From an uncultured Roseburia sp. (GTDB taxonomy: Bacteria > Bacillota > Clostridia > Lachnospirales > Lachnospiraceae): a stretch of DNA of 64,000 bases. The DNA lies in the NCBI GenBank assembly GCA_910577925.1, contig CAJTOI010000007.1, positions 1-64,000 of the forward strand. Direction: 5' to 3'. Shown in pieces: positions 33,726 to 42,641 of the stretch (positions are counted from its first letter, which is position 1; each line of letters starts with the position of its first letter). Below the pieces are notes generated by a model. It was not told the origin of the DNA, searched no databases, and saw nothing but the letters and a program-made list of their open reading frames with translations. Position numbers and translations under genes: made by a program.

Positions 33726-35273
33726 ATGTATAATTTAATCAAAATGCCGCTGACGTGTCTGCTGATTATGACATATACGAATTTCTATTACCACACAAAG
33801 AAAAGGATGAATACCCGCACATCAAAGGTGTTTGAGGTTCTGGTAACGGCGGTGACGATTCATCTGGTGTCGGCGGTTATCACCGAATATACCGTCAACA
33901 ACCGCGATACGGTGCCGGAGCCGTTTAACAATATCTGGCATATTGTTTTTCTGGTAAGCCTGACCTGTGTGCTGTGTCTGATTCTCGACTATCTGCTGCT
34001 TTATGTGGAACGCGCGAGCGGCAGGAAGCAGACAACGCAGAAGAAGATACTGGCAGTCGTATGTCTGATCGGAGTCTGTGCCGAGATTGTGCTGCCGTGC
34101 CGGTATATCGATACGGTGCACGGCGCTTATATGAGCGGTATGAAGGCATACGCGCTGTATGCGGTTGTCATCTATACGATGGCAATGCAGATTATTATAT
34201 TTTCCCGTTACTGGGAGATTCTTGGAAAGGACAGAAGCAGGGTGCTTTTTGCATCCTTGCTTCTATTTGCGGTTATGGCGGGGATTCAGATCTTCTGGCC
34301 GTATCTGCTGCTCACGGATCTTGCCGTGACGATGTTCATGCTCGGCATTATGGTAAATACCGAGGACTCACATGTATATATTTCTTACTACACGGGGCTG
34401 TATAATGAAATCGGGTGCAGGGAGATCCTGCGGGAGACGCTTCTGCTGAAAAAGCCATTTTCCGCGGGCGTATACGTGTTTTTGGAAGGCAAGAGTGATA
34501 TTGCGGCAGCCATGCTGTCGGTGCAGAAAAAGATTCCCGAGAAAAAGTACAGACTTATCTGCGGAACGCTTGCGGATAACGTGCTGATTGTTCTTCCGGT
34601 CAGCAGCTGGACCAAAGGGATAGCTTCCGTAAACAGGCTGCCCAAACCGGAGGAAGTGGATCACAAATTAGGCTATACGTCCGAGATTTTTCAGTTCAGC
34701 GGGAAGGAGACCGTCACCGAGATTCTCGACGGGATTCGGGATTATAAAAATCGTTATGAGGAGAGTGCCCTGCAGCGGGATGAACTGACCGGGCTGCTCC
34801 GCCGTGCCGCGTTTATCCGGCAGGTGGAATATATGATAAACAACAAAAAAGGCTTTACCTTTGTCATGATAGACCTGGATGACTTTAAATCCATCAATGA
34901 TATCTACGGGCATAAGGTCGGAGATGACGTACTAAAGTATGTGGCCAACACGTTTGTGACTGTCCTGCGGACTTCGGATGCGGTGTGCCGGATCGGCGGC
35001 GATGAATTTGCGGTTGCGCTCTGCGGCGTGACGGACAGTGCGACGGTCTGCGAGATTGCGGAGCGCGTAAAAAAGGGCCTGGAGGAGCAGACGGTGCTCC
35101 CGGACGACAGATGTGCCGTGCGATTATCCTGCGGGGCTAAACTCTGGAATCCGGCAGACGGGGAGCCTTCGTTTCAGGAGCTTTATACCGAGGCCGATGC
35201 CGCGCTCTATAAAGCAAAGCGCGGCGGTAAGAACCGCCTGTTTATCGCGGGAAGCACGGCGGGAGAAAATTGA
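33726..35273 (+). CDS. Membrane GGDEF diguanylate cyclase
   Basis: 515 residues. The first ~215 residues hold about six or seven hydrophobic helices, forming an integral-membrane sensor region. A linker domain with no clear match follows. The GGDEF domain starts near 350 (RDELTGLLRRAAF), with MIDLDDFKSINDIYGHKVGD and an intact GGDEF at 424-428. No I-site RxxD is evident just before it. It should make cyclic di-GMP from GTP; the HD-GYP protein at 9.3 kb could break it down. Confidence 0.9.
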   Translation: MYNLIKMPLTCLLIMTYTNFYYHTKKRMNTRTSKVFEVLVTAVTIHLVSAVITEYTVNNRDTVPEPFNNIWHIVFLVSLTCVLCLILDYLLLYVERASGRKQTTQKKILAVVCLIGVCAEIVLPCRYIDTVHGAYMSGMKAYALYAVVIYTMAMQIIIFSRYWEILGKDRSRVLFASLLLFAVMAGIQIFWPYLLLTDLAVTMFMLGIMVNTEDSHVYISYYTGLYNEIGCREILRETLLLKKPFSAGVYVFLEGKSDIAAAMLSVQKKIPEKKYRLICGTLADNVLIVLPVSSWTKGIASVNRLPKPEEVDHKLGYTSEIFQFSGKETVTEILDGIRDYKNRYEESALQRDELTGLLRRAAFIRQVEYMINNKKGFTFVMIDLDDFKSINDIYGHKVGDDVLKYVANTFVTVLRTSDAVCRIGGDEFAVALCGVTDSATVCEIAERVKKGLEEQTVLPDDRCAVRLSCGAKLWNPADGEPSFQELYTEADAALYKAKRGGKNRLFIAGSTAGEN

Positions 35274-35285
35274 GAAAGACAGCAG

Positions 35286-35361
35286 AGGACTGATTGCGGA
35301 CGTATGATGTTACCCTCAGTGGACAAGGGGACACAACGGGAAAGCATACAGTCCTTTTTTC
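35286..35361 (+). terminator. Possible terminator after GGDEF gene
   Basis: AGGACTG at 35286 can pair with CAGTCCT at 35349, followed by a T-run. The loop is long (about 56 bases) but holds smaller stems. Confidence 0.4.
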
Positions 35362-35439
35362 TGTTCTGTATGGCATAAGATAAAACTTGTCCGCATATAC
35401 TGCTCTATCAGTTATCCGTTAGGACAGAAGGAGGCAGAT

Positions 35440-38055
35440 ATGGCAGGAGAGAAAATTCCGATGGACAGCAAAATGCGGGGGCGCAATGTGCTCGAGGAGG
35501 AAGAGCAGGTATCGGCGGCGGAATCCTTTCTGGGGCAGTTAAATGATCCGCTCATTTTTATTCTTTTCGTGGCCGCGGCAATCTCAATGCTGCTGCGGGA
35601 ATACGGAGACATGGTTATCATACTGGCAGTCGTGTTTGTGAATGCCGTCGTGGGAATGGTGCAGGAGGGGCGTGCGAGGGAGGCTCTTGCGGCGCTTAAA
35701 AAGCTGACAAGCCCGCATGCGCTTATAAAGGACGGCGGACATGTCCGCGAGATACCGGCGGCGGATTTAGAGCCCGGGGACGTGGTGGTGCTCGAGGCGG
35801 GCTGTCAGGTGCCGGCGGATATTGAACTGACAAAGGCAGTCAATTTAAAAATCGAAGAGTCCGCGCTTACCGGGGAGGCGGTGCCGGTGTCTAAAAACTG
35901 CACCGACAGAAGATGCGCTTACATGACGACAAACGTGACTTACGGCCGGGGAGAAGGGGTGGTGACTGCCATCGGCATGGACACGGAAATCGGCAGAATC
36001 GCGCGCATGCTTCAGAACACAAAGACAGAGATGACGCCGCTGCAGAGGCGGCTGGCGGACCTGGGAAAGGTTCTCGGCGCCGTTTCCGTTTTTTTATGCG
36101 TGCTTCTGTTTCTGATTGCGGTGTTGCAGCACCGCAATATAGGAGAGATGCTGATTACCGCAATTTCGCTTGCGGTGGCTGCGGTGCCGGAGGGACTTCC
36201 GGCAATTGTGACAATGGTGCTTGCACTGAGTGTTTCCCGGATGGTCGAGGTAAATACGGTGGTAAAACGGCTGCCGAGTGTGGAGACGCTCGGGTGTGTC
36301 AGCGTGGTGTGTTCCGATAAGACCGGAACGCTGACGCAGAACCGCATGACGGTGACGCGCTGCTATGTGGACGGCCGGATAAAGGCGCCCAGAGAACTGG
36401 ATAAAAACAGGGACAGACACTTTTTGCAGGGAAGCGTGCTCTGCAACGATGCGTCTCTCGCCGAGGGAGAACGGCGGGGAGATCCCACAGAGCTGGCGCT
36501 TTTGGACATGGCGGCTTACTATGAGCTGTATCGGGAAAAGCTTGAGGAGCGAATGCCGCGCAGAGAGGAACTGGCCTTTGACTCGGAGCGGAAAATGATG
36601 ACGACGCTGCACGGGGGGCGGGGACAGGGAATTTCTTACACGAAGGGTTCGCCGGACGAAGTGCTGGAGAGAAGCCGTTATATCCGATGGAACGGGGAAA
36701 AGCGCCCCGTCACCCCGGAGCACAGACGCAGGCTGCGGGAGGCGCTTGAAGAGTTTGCGTCCGGAGGTCTTCGGGTGCTTGCGGTGGCAATGCGCGAGGA
36801 TGCGGTCGGGCTTGAGGAAAACGGCCTTACATTTCTGGGCTTTGCGGGAATGGCAGACCCGGTGCGCCCGGAGGTGCCGGAGGCGGTAGAGGAGTTTCGG
36901 CGGGCCGGAGTGCGGACCGTGATGATTACCGGAGACCGGCTCGACACGGCCTTTGCCATAGCAAGAGAAATCGGGATCGCACAGACGCAGGAAGAGTGCC
37001 TCTCGGGCGAGGAGCTCTCCGGTATGGAGGATGCCGAGCTTGCGGAGCGCATGAAGCGCACGCGGGTATTCGCGCATGTCTCGCCCGAACATAAGGTGCG
37101 CATTGTAAATGCCTGCAAGAGGAACGGGGAAGTCGTGGCGATGACCGGAGACGGCGTCAATGATGCTCCGTCTTTAAAGACGGCAGATGTCGGGATTGCC
37201 ATGGGGCTTGCGGGTACGGATGTCGCGAAAAGCGCGGCGGATATCGTGCTGACCGATGACAATTTTGCGACGATTGCAAAGGCGATCGCCCAGGGGCGCT
37301 GTATTTACGAAAATATCCGCAAGGCGGTACTCTTTCTGCTGTCCTCGAATTTCGGGGAGATTATCACGATGCTTGCGGCGGTTCTGCTGGGATTTGCCGC
37401 ACCGTTAAAGTCCAGCCATATTCTGTGGATTAACCTGATTACCGACTCTCTGCCGGCACTTGCGCTGGGAATCGATGTGGAAAAAAACAAGAGCTTTATG
37501 GACCGGCCGCCGCGTCAGAAGACGGAAGGACTGTTTGCGGGGGGCGGATTGGGATGCACCTGCTTTTACGGAGGGCTGATTGCGGCCGTCAGCATGGCAG
37601 CCTTTTTGCAGATGCCTTTGGGAATCCTGATCGGTTCGGGAAAGGATGTGACGCTTGAGGGAATCCGACAGCTGCTGTCGAACGAGCTCATACTTCAGAG
37701 ATGCCAGACCTACGCGTTTACGGTGCTGGGGATGGCGCAGCTGTTTCACGCGGTGGGTATGAGAGATGTGGAAACGTCGTTCTTCCGCATGGATCATCTC
37801 GAAAATCATCTGATGATAGCCGCGGTTGTGATCGGGGCAGGGCTTCAGGCGCTTGTGACCGAAGTGCCGTACTTTACGGAATTGTTTGATACCTGCATTC
37901 TCTCTTCCACAGACTGGGTGATGCTTCTGGTGCTGGCATCCATGCCGCTTCTCGCGCATGAGCTTCTGGTAGCGCTTGCGGCGTGGGGGACAAAAGGGGC
38001 AGCAGAGCCCGAGGAAGCGGAACAGGCATACCGCGGAGGCGGACGCTGGCACTGA
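35440..38055 (+). CDS. P-type (IIA-like) cation-transporting ATPase
   Basis: 871 residues. The actuator motif is in LTGEAVPVSK, the phosphorylation site in CSDKTGTLTQNRM, the hinge in MTGDGVNDAPSLK. The M4 motif PEGLPA, an M5 Glu in SSNFGEIITM and the M6 motif NLITDSLPALALG match the Ca2+-binding residues of SERCA-like pumps, so Ca2+ export is likely; Mn2+ is possible. The N-terminus starts at about the GRNVL point of the family and lacks ~25-40 residues seen in relatives. AGGAGG precedes the ATG, so this start looks real. No regulator is adjacent. Confidence 0.9.
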   Translation: MAGEKIPMDSKMRGRNVLEEEEQVSAAESFLGQLNDPLIFILFVAAAISMLLREYGDMVIILAVVFVNAVVGMVQEGRAREALAALKKLTSPHALIKDGGHVREIPAADLEPGDVVVLEAGCQVPADIELTKAVNLKIEESALTGEAVPVSKNCTDRRCAYMTTNVTYGRGEGVVTAIGMDTEIGRIARMLQNTKTEMTPLQRRLADLGKVLGAVSVFLCVLLFLIAVLQHRNIGEMLITAISLAVAAVPEGLPAIVTMVLALSVSRMVEVNTVVKRLPSVETLGCVSVVCSDKTGTLTQNRMTVTRCYVDGRIKAPRELDKNRDRHFLQGSVLCNDASLAEGERRGDPTELALLDMAAYYELYREKLEERMPRREELAFDSERKMMTTLHGGRGQGISYTKGSPDEVLERSRYIRWNGEKRPVTPEHRRRLREALEEFASGGLRVLAVAMREDAVGLEENGLTFLGFAGMADPVRPEVPEAVEEFRRAGVRTVMITGDRLDTAFAIAREIGIAQTQEECLSGEELSGMEDAELAERMKRTRVFAHVSPEHKVRIVNACKRNGEVVAMTGDGVNDAPSLKTADVGIAMGLAGTDVAKSAADIVLTDDNFATIAKAIAQGRCIYENIRKAVLFLLSSNFGEIITMLAAVLLGFAAPLKSSHILWINLITDSLPALALGIDVEKNKSFMDRPPRQKTEGLFAGGGLGCTCFYGGLIAAVSMAAFLQMPLGILIGSGKDVTLEGIRQLLSNELILQRCQTYAFTVLGMAQLFHAVGMRDVETSFFRMDHLENHLMIAAVVIGAGLQALVTEVPYFTELFDTCILSSTDWVMLLVLASMPLLAHELLVALAAWGTKGAAEPEEAEQAYRGGGRWH

Positions 38056-38060
38056 AAAAG

Positions 38061-38705
38061 TTAGGACCGGGAGGTCAGAAGAAATTCCGCAAATTCCCGT
38101 GCGGTTTCCATGTGCGGGGCATTGTAAAAAATACCGAAATAGCATGTATCGTAATAGTGATTTTCCGAGAGCCAGGCGTTTTGGGTCAGTTCGATCGCGC
38201 AGGGATAAGCCTCTGTGGAGCCGTCTTCCGTGGTGTATATGAGAGAAGACTTATATTGTTCCAGAATATCCGAAGGAAGCGCCTCGGAGAGGTCCGTGAG
38301 CGCTCCCTGGTCGGCATAGTCCAGATAAATATCCCCGGCGCCGAAAAACAGATCCTGGTCTCCTGCGGCAACCATGGCGGCCAGAAGCTGCATACTTGTG
38401 ACGGATTCCGTGGCGGAATCCTCCGAAAAGAAAATGTTGGTTGAGAGGGCGATCCATTCCTCCTCGGGATTATGCCCGTAAGCCTCCAGAAATTCATCGA
38501 AGCCGTCCCCGTCGGTGTCCATGGAGCTGCTGTTGATCATGATAACGCTCAAAGCGGGCTCCTGGTAGGTGACAAAATGACGGACGGTGGAAAACAGCGC
38601 GGCCGCAGCCGTGGCGGCGCCTATGATATGCCATTTATAGTAGTCCCAGACATATTCGACTTTTGCGCGGGCGGACATTGCTTTGAAATCTGGTTTTTTC
38701 TCCAT
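38061..38705 (-). CDS. Unrecognised single-pass membrane protein
   Basis: 214 residues with a cytoplasmic start (MEKKPDFKAMSARAKVEY), one membrane helix (~28-45) and an extracytoplasmic domain. The latter has a DTDGDGFDEFLEAYG stretch resembling a calcium-binding loop and a later part (GDQDLFFGAGDIYLDYADQG, then LTDLSEALP) that recalls the interlobe region of extracellular solute-binding proteins. Similar proteins exist in Lachnospiraceae without known function. It converges on the ATPase gene with only five bases between stops. GGAG lies 9 bases before the ATG. Confidence 0.6.
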   Translation of the reverse strand: MEKKPDFKAMSARAKVEYVWDYYKWHIIGAATAAAALFSTVRHFVTYQEPALSVIMINSSSMDTDGDGFDEFLEAYGHNPEEEWIALSTNIFFSEDSATESVTSMQLLAAMVAAGDQDLFFGAGDIYLDYADQGALTDLSEALPSDILEQYKSSLIYTTEDGSTEAYPCAIELTQNAWLSENHYYDTCYFGIFYNAPHMETAREFAEFLLTSRS

Positions 38706-38734
38706 AGTTGCTCACTCCGAATCCTGTAAAATAT

Positions 38735-38767
38735 GAAAAAAGAAAGTCCTGCAAAAGCAGGACTTTC
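38735..38767 (-). terminator. Terminator of the tRNA-Phe/Gly unit
   Basis: GAAAGTCCTGC and GCAGGACTTTC form a perfect 11-bp stem with a four-base loop; on the minus strand six T follow. Confidence 0.88.
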
Positions 38768-38835
38768 CGAATAAAAGTGCCGCTGTAAGACACTCCGAAT
38801 ACATTTTGAAATACGGTTTCTGTTTCTAACTAAAA

Positions 38836-38906
38836 AGCGGGTGATGGGAATCGAACCCACGTATCCAGCTTGGAAGGCTGGTGTTCTACCATTGAACTAC
38901 ACCCGC
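38836..38906 (-). tRNA. tRNA-Gly (TCC)
   Basis: Acceptor GCGGGTG/CACCCGC with discriminator T, D arm AGTTCAATGGTAGAAC, anticodon loop CTTCCAA giving TCC, and T arm GTGGGTTCGATTCCCAT. 71 bases, no encoded CCA. Confidence 0.95.
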
Positions 38907-38913
38907 ACACGGA

Positions 38914-38986
<73 letters not shown>

Positions 38987-39001
38987 GTCTTACAGAAATA
39001 A

Positions 39002-39030
39002 ATTTTACAGGAAGGACGCCGTAATGTCAA
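39002..39030 (-). promoter_or_regulatory. Promoter of the tRNA-Phe/Gly unit
   Basis: On the minus strand TTGACA (39030-39025) and TAAAAT (39007-39002) are 17 bp apart, 16 bases before tRNA-Phe. Confidence 0.78.
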
Positions 39031-39145
39031 GTAAATTTCTATATTAAATTTTTATAAAAGAACTTTTCGGGAGCGGGAATCCATGTTAGAATAAAACAGT
39101 ATGGATATAGAGGTACAGATCCGATAGAAAGGCTGAAGTTTGCGT

Positions 39146-39637
39146 ATGAGTGAAAAACTGGTAATCGTCCCGAGGAGAAATACCGTGGGAAAGAAAATAT
39201 TGAATTTTGCATGGTTTGTTTTGGCGCTTCTGTTTCTGCTGGCGGCTTTTTTGATGCCGATTTTCTTTCTGGTAGCGATGGTGTTTGCGGCCGTCTGGTA
39301 TTTTCAGGCGTTTCAGTCAGACATTGAGTACGAATACACCTATTTTGACGGGGAATTTCGTTTTGCAAAGATCAAGGCCAAGAGAAAGCGGAAAAACATC
39401 GGTGAGGTGGAGATGGAAGATGTGGTTGCGATAGCACCCAAAGGGGATCGGAGCGTCTATAAATATGAGACCGACCGGAATGTGTCTTATCGCAATCTGA
39501 CCTCGGGGGAACCGGATGCAAAAATATACGAATTGATTTACAAGGGGGACAAGGGGTTCTGCCGTTATGAGTTTGAACCGGACGAGGAGATGCTGGATGC
39601 GGTGATCGTGAAATATCCCCGCGTGGTAATCAAATAA
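39146..39637 (+). CDS. Small membrane protein (DUF6106-like)
   Basis: 163 residues: a basic start, a hydrophobic hairpin of two helices (~19-55) and a C-terminal cytoplasmic domain of beta strands (SDIEYEYTYFDGEFRFAKIK, then KRKRKNIGEVEMEDVVAIAP). The layout resembles a family of small clostridial membrane proteins catalogued as DUF6106; I hold this tentatively. A TTG at 39140 is an alternative start with better spacing to AAAGG. Terminator hairpins follow directly. Confidence 0.65.
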   Translation: MSEKLVIVPRRNTVGKKILNFAWFVLALLFLLAAFLMPIFFLVAMVFAAVWYFQAFQSDIEYEYTYFDGEFRFAKIKAKRKRKNIGEVEMEDVVAIAPKGDRSVYKYETDRNVSYRNLTSGEPDAKIYELIYKGDKGFCRYEFEPDEEMLDAVIVKYPRVVIK

Positions 39638-39708
39638 AGAATCCTGCCGTGCAGGATTCTTCGGCTGCCTCCAAATCAGTAAAAGCTGATTTGGGGCATT
39701 TTTATTAT
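39638..39708 (+). terminator. Paired hairpins, bidirectional terminator
   Basis: AGAATCCTGC/GCAGGATTCT is followed by CCAAATCAG/CTGATTTGG and an ATTTTTATT tail. They separate two convergent genes. Confidence 0.8.
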
Positions 39709-39709
39709 C

Positions 39710-40123
39710 TTAATTGAAACGGATGCGTGTTCTGGAATTGCCGGAATCGTCGGTACCGAATGTGGGCGGCTCGTTTTTCTGCTGCCTTTTGCACTTGGAG
39801 CACAGAATATTATCAAACGGAACGGGAGCCCCGCACTGAACACATTTCTTGGGGGTGTGGACGGAAGTGTTGAGATGATTGTCTTTGTACTCAATACGCC
39901 CTTCGCGGATCCACTGCTTTACCTGGTGATGGGGGATGTTGAATTCCAATGCGACGTCATATTCCGTCACATCGTTTTCGCGAATGTATTCTTTCACATC
40001 GCGGAAAAGCTGCTCGCGCTCACAGTCCGGACAAAGGTCCTTTTCGTAGGTGAGGGACAAAGGTCTTCGGCACACCGGGCAATATTTATAGTTGTTAAAC
40101 AGATTCTGTTCCTGCTTTTCCAT
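39710..40123 (-). CDS. YvyF-like zinc-ribbon/HTH protein
   Basis: 137 residues. An N-terminal zinc ribbon (CPVC ... CPDC), a MerR-like helix-turn-helix (VTEYDVALEFNIPHHQVKQW, then IREGRI) and a second ribbon (CVQC ... CSKC) give the same order and size as YvyF of B. subtilis, a flagellar-operon protein that binds FlgM. No flagellar genes surround it here, so its role is open. The tail is short and polar. An extended -10 (TGCTATAAT on the minus strand, 40165-40157) lies upstream. Confidence 0.75.
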   Translation of the reverse strand: MEKQEQNLFNNYKYCPVCRRPLSLTYEKDLCPDCEREQLFRDVKEYIRENDVTEYDVALEFNIPHHQVKQWIREGRIEYKDNHLNTSVHTPKKCVQCGAPVPFDNILCSKCKRQQKNEPPTFGTDDSGNSRTRIRFN

Positions 40124-40156
40124 GCATCATACCTCCGTTTGACTCTGATTTAATAA

Positions 40157-40165
40157 ATTATAGCA
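40157..40165 (-). promoter_or_regulatory. Extended -10 of YvyF-like gene
   Basis: Minus-strand TGCTATAAT, about 34 bases before the start codon, without a clear -35. Confidence 0.4.
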
Positions 40166-40245
40166 CAAATTATAAAAAGATGGAATGTTTTTTGAAATTT
40201 CAGAAAAACATGTGCGTGCAAAGGCGCGCAGAAATGGGGTTGAAA

Positions 40246-41040
40246 ATGAATGAGGTTTGGGATACGGATAAAAGGAAGCGCCCGATTGGCGTGTTCGACT
40301 CCGGGGTCGGAGGAATCAGTGTTCTTCGGGAGCTTGCGGCATTGATGCCGAATGAAAACTATATCTATTACGGCGATTCCGCACATGCGCCCTACGGCAC
40401 AAAGACGCTCGAGGAGGTACAGCGGCTTACGCTGGCGGACGCGGCATTTCTGGAAGCGCACCGGGTAAAGGCGCTTGTGGTTGCCTGCAACACCGCAACG
40501 AGCGCGGCGGTCGGGCTTCTGCGGGAAAAATACGCGGATATGCCTGTGATCGGAATTGAACCGGCGCTGAAACCGGCGATGGAGGTAAAGGTGCACCCGC
40601 GGGTACTGGTGATGGCTACGCCGATGACGCTGCGCGAGGAGAAATTTCGGCAGCTGATGCGGCGGTATGAGAAAAAGGGGGAAATCATCACACTGCCGGC
40701 GCCGGGGCTTGTGGAGCTTGTGGAAGCGGGGGAGCTTTCGGGGGAGAAGCCGGAAGCTTATCTGCGGGAACTGTTCGCGGCGTACAAGACCGGAGATTTG
40801 GACTGCGTGGTGCTGGGCTGCACGCATTATCCGTTTGTCAGACGGACGGTGCAGCAGGTGCTGGGAAAGGGTGTGATGCTTTTTGACGGCGGAGCGGGCA
40901 CGGCACGCGAGACGAAGCGCAGGCTGCGCGAGGCGGGACTTTTAAACCCGCAGCAGGAGAAAGGCGCCGTGACACTGCTCTCAAGCAGCGAGGGGGAGGA
41001 TGCAGCCGCACTTGCGCAGATGCTCTTTGAAAAATATTAA
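40246..41040 (+). CDS. murI: Glutamate racemase
   Basis: Makes D-glutamate for peptidoglycan. 264 residues from ATG 40246 (GGGG six bases upstream); ATG 40234 with AAGG nine bases upstream is equally possible. The two catalytic cysteines lie in VACNTAT near residue 80 and GCTHYPF near 195, and DSGVGG near 17 binds substrate. It is a single gene divergent from the YvyF-like gene. Confidence 0.93.
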   Translation: MNEVWDTDKRKRPIGVFDSGVGGISVLRELAALMPNENYIYYGDSAHAPYGTKTLEEVQRLTLADAAFLEAHRVKALVVACNTATSAAVGLLREKYADMPVIGIEPALKPAMEVKVHPRVLVMATPMTLREEKFRQLMRRYEKKGEIITLPAPGLVELVEAGELSGEKPEAYLRELFAAYKTGDLDCVVLGCTHYPFVRRTVQQVLGKGVMLFDGGAGTARETKRRLREAGLLNPQQEKGAVTLLSSSEGEDAAALAQMLFEKY

Positions 41041-41128
41041 AGAATTCTAAAATGAAAATACATTCTTTTTAGACTTTTTTTTGAAATCAGACATAGTTTT
41101 GTCACAAATATTTCGTATACTAACATCA

Positions 41129-41236
41129 TCGAAAGGAACGAAATGCTTTCGATAAAATTTCCTTTATATAGATTAACATTTTCATAACTAAACTCCTCGA
41201 AAGGGCCCCGGGACGGTGACGTTCCGGGGTTCTTTC
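41129..41236 (+). promoter_or_regulatory. Structured non-coding segment with alternative pairings
   Basis: TCGAAAG (41129) can pair with CTTTCGA (41146), while overlapping AAAGGAA (41132) can instead pair with TTCCTTT (41159); the two are mutually exclusive. Further on GAAAGGGCCCCGG (41199) pairs with CCGGGGTTCTTTC (41224). The segment fills the 319-base gap between murI and the next gene. No known RNA family is recognised. Confidence 0.4.
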
Positions 41237-41359
41237 ATTTCGGACAGGCTCTTTGAACCGATGCAGAGATTTTGCGACAGATTCCGTATATTTGGTTACA
41301 TTTTCTTGGAGAAAACCGCGCGGGATACCGATAAAAAATACGAGGGAGGTGACGCGGAA

Positions 41360-41962
41360 ATGGGATTTAGCGTAAATGTCGGAAATCTGCGCAGCGGCGG
41401 CCGTTTCGGCGCCGGGAACGGACTCAAAAGCACCCGGGAGAAGCTAGAGCGGCAGCAGGAATGTGCGAATAAAGTGGCCTTTTTTGAGAATCAGAAAGAA
41501 AACTTAAAGGAGATGAAGTGCCAGACGCCGGAGGAAATCGCGCGGAAACTGGAAATGTTTCATTCCTATGAAGACCAGATTACCGCTGCAAAAATGACCT
41601 ATAACCAGGAACAGATGTGGCATGTTATGGACGAGGCGAGGGAGCGCGCCGAAAAAATGGCCGAAGCTGCGGAGAAGGCGAAAGCAAAGACGCCGGAGGA
41701 GAAAGCCGAAGCAGAACGGAAGGAAGCTGCGGGAGACGGAATCCTTGACGATATGCTTGATGAGATCGGAGAGACGGCGGAGACGGAAACGGAAACGGCG
41801 GCAATGGAAGCGGCTGTGGAGCAGACGGAAAAAACAGAGGAGTATATGGACGAGAAGCGCGCGGTATGCGCCGCTGCGGAGCAGGCGGAACGTGCAGAGC
41901 AGGCAGAGCGCGCTGCGGCAGAAAAGACAGCGGCACGCCGGAGATTTGACACATACGCGTAG
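41360..41962 (+). CDS. Coiled-coil protein, unrecognised
   Basis: 200 residues from ATG 41360, after a strong GGGAGGTGA ribosome site. It starts MGFSVNVGNLRSGGRFGAGN, then is helical and very rich in Glu, Ala and Lys, with heptad-like patterns from about residue 30 to the end. Residues ~125-150 are Glu/Thr repeats and the tail is Ala/Glu/Arg. No signal peptide or membrane helix is seen. Low complexity prevents family assignment. It is convergent with glpP and preceded by a structured non-coding segment. Confidence 0.6.
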   Translation: MGFSVNVGNLRSGGRFGAGNGLKSTREKLERQQECANKVAFFENQKENLKEMKCQTPEEIARKLEMFHSYEDQITAAKMTYNQEQMWHVMDEARERAEKMAEAAEKAKAKTPEEKAEAERKEAAGDGILDDMLDEIGETAETETETAAMEAAVEQTEKTEEYMDEKRAVCAAAEQAERAEQAERAAAEKTAARRRFDTYA

Positions 41963-41979
41963 CTTTTGAAGCGTATGGA

Positions 41980-42028
41980 CAGGCGGGGAGTCAGGCAGCG
42001 CAGAGCAGACGCAGTACCTGACCGCCTG
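41980..42028. terminator. Hairpin between convergent genes
   Basis: CAGGCG pairs with CGCCTG and, inside, GTCAGG with CCTGAC. There is no T-run, so it may act as a message end block rather than a classical terminator. Confidence 0.45.
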
Positions 42029-42040
42029 CACAGAGCGCTG

Positions 42041-42607
42041 CTACAGAAACCAGATCTGCTCGTTGGTCGAGGAAATACTTGTGACGCCGGCCTGTAAGAG
42101 GGACATGACATCCTCCTTGTCCGAGACGAGGCCCCCGGCGATAACCGGGATGGGGGAGATGCGGCACACTTTGGCGACGATTTTCGGCATCAGAGCGGGA
42201 AGGATTTCAATCAGATCCGGGCCGGCGGCCTTCGTCTGGCGCTCAATGTTTTCGTATGCCATGGAATCAAGGATAAATAACCGCAGAATGGTATAAAGCC
42301 CGAGTTCTTTCGCGTGTTTGATCAGGGAGGGCTTTGTGGTGATAATACCGTCGGCCCCGGTATATTTTTTGATGAAGTCCACGGCGATTTCTTTTGAACT
42401 CAGGCCGGTGATGAGATCAAGATGGACCATGGCAAGCTTGCCGGAGGATTTTACGGTATCCACGATATCGGCAATGGTACAGATATCCCCATATAAAATG
42501 AAGATGATATGGCTGTCGCTTGCAAGACATTTCTGCAGTCCGCGGTTGTCTTTGACTGCGGCGATGATGGGGGAATCTTCAAGTGCATCTTTAAATTCTT
42601 TTTTCAT
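42041..42607 (-). CDS. glpP: Glycerol-3-phosphate-responsive antiterminator
   Basis: 188-residue GlpP-family protein (PIIAAVKDNRGLQKCLAS at the start, HLDLITGLS, ADGIITTK, ALMPKI, GGLVSDKEDV). In B. subtilis GlpP binds glycerol-3-phosphate and lets RNA polymerase pass terminators in glp leaders. Here it is the last gene of the operon it is likely to control. GGAGG lies 8 bases before the ATG. A large inverted repeat lies between it and the preceding gene. Confidence 0.92.
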   Translation of the reverse strand: MKKEFKDALEDSPIIAAVKDNRGLQKCLASDSHIIFILYGDICTIADIVDTVKSSGKLAMVHLDLITGLSSKEIAVDFIKKYTGADGIITTKPSLIKHAKELGLYTILRLFILDSMAYENIERQTKAAGPDLIEILPALMPKIVAKVCRISPIPVIAGGLVSDKEDVMSLLQAGVTSISSTNEQIWFL

Positions 42608-42641
42608 GAGTAAAACCTCCGAACGATAGACATATCACTAT

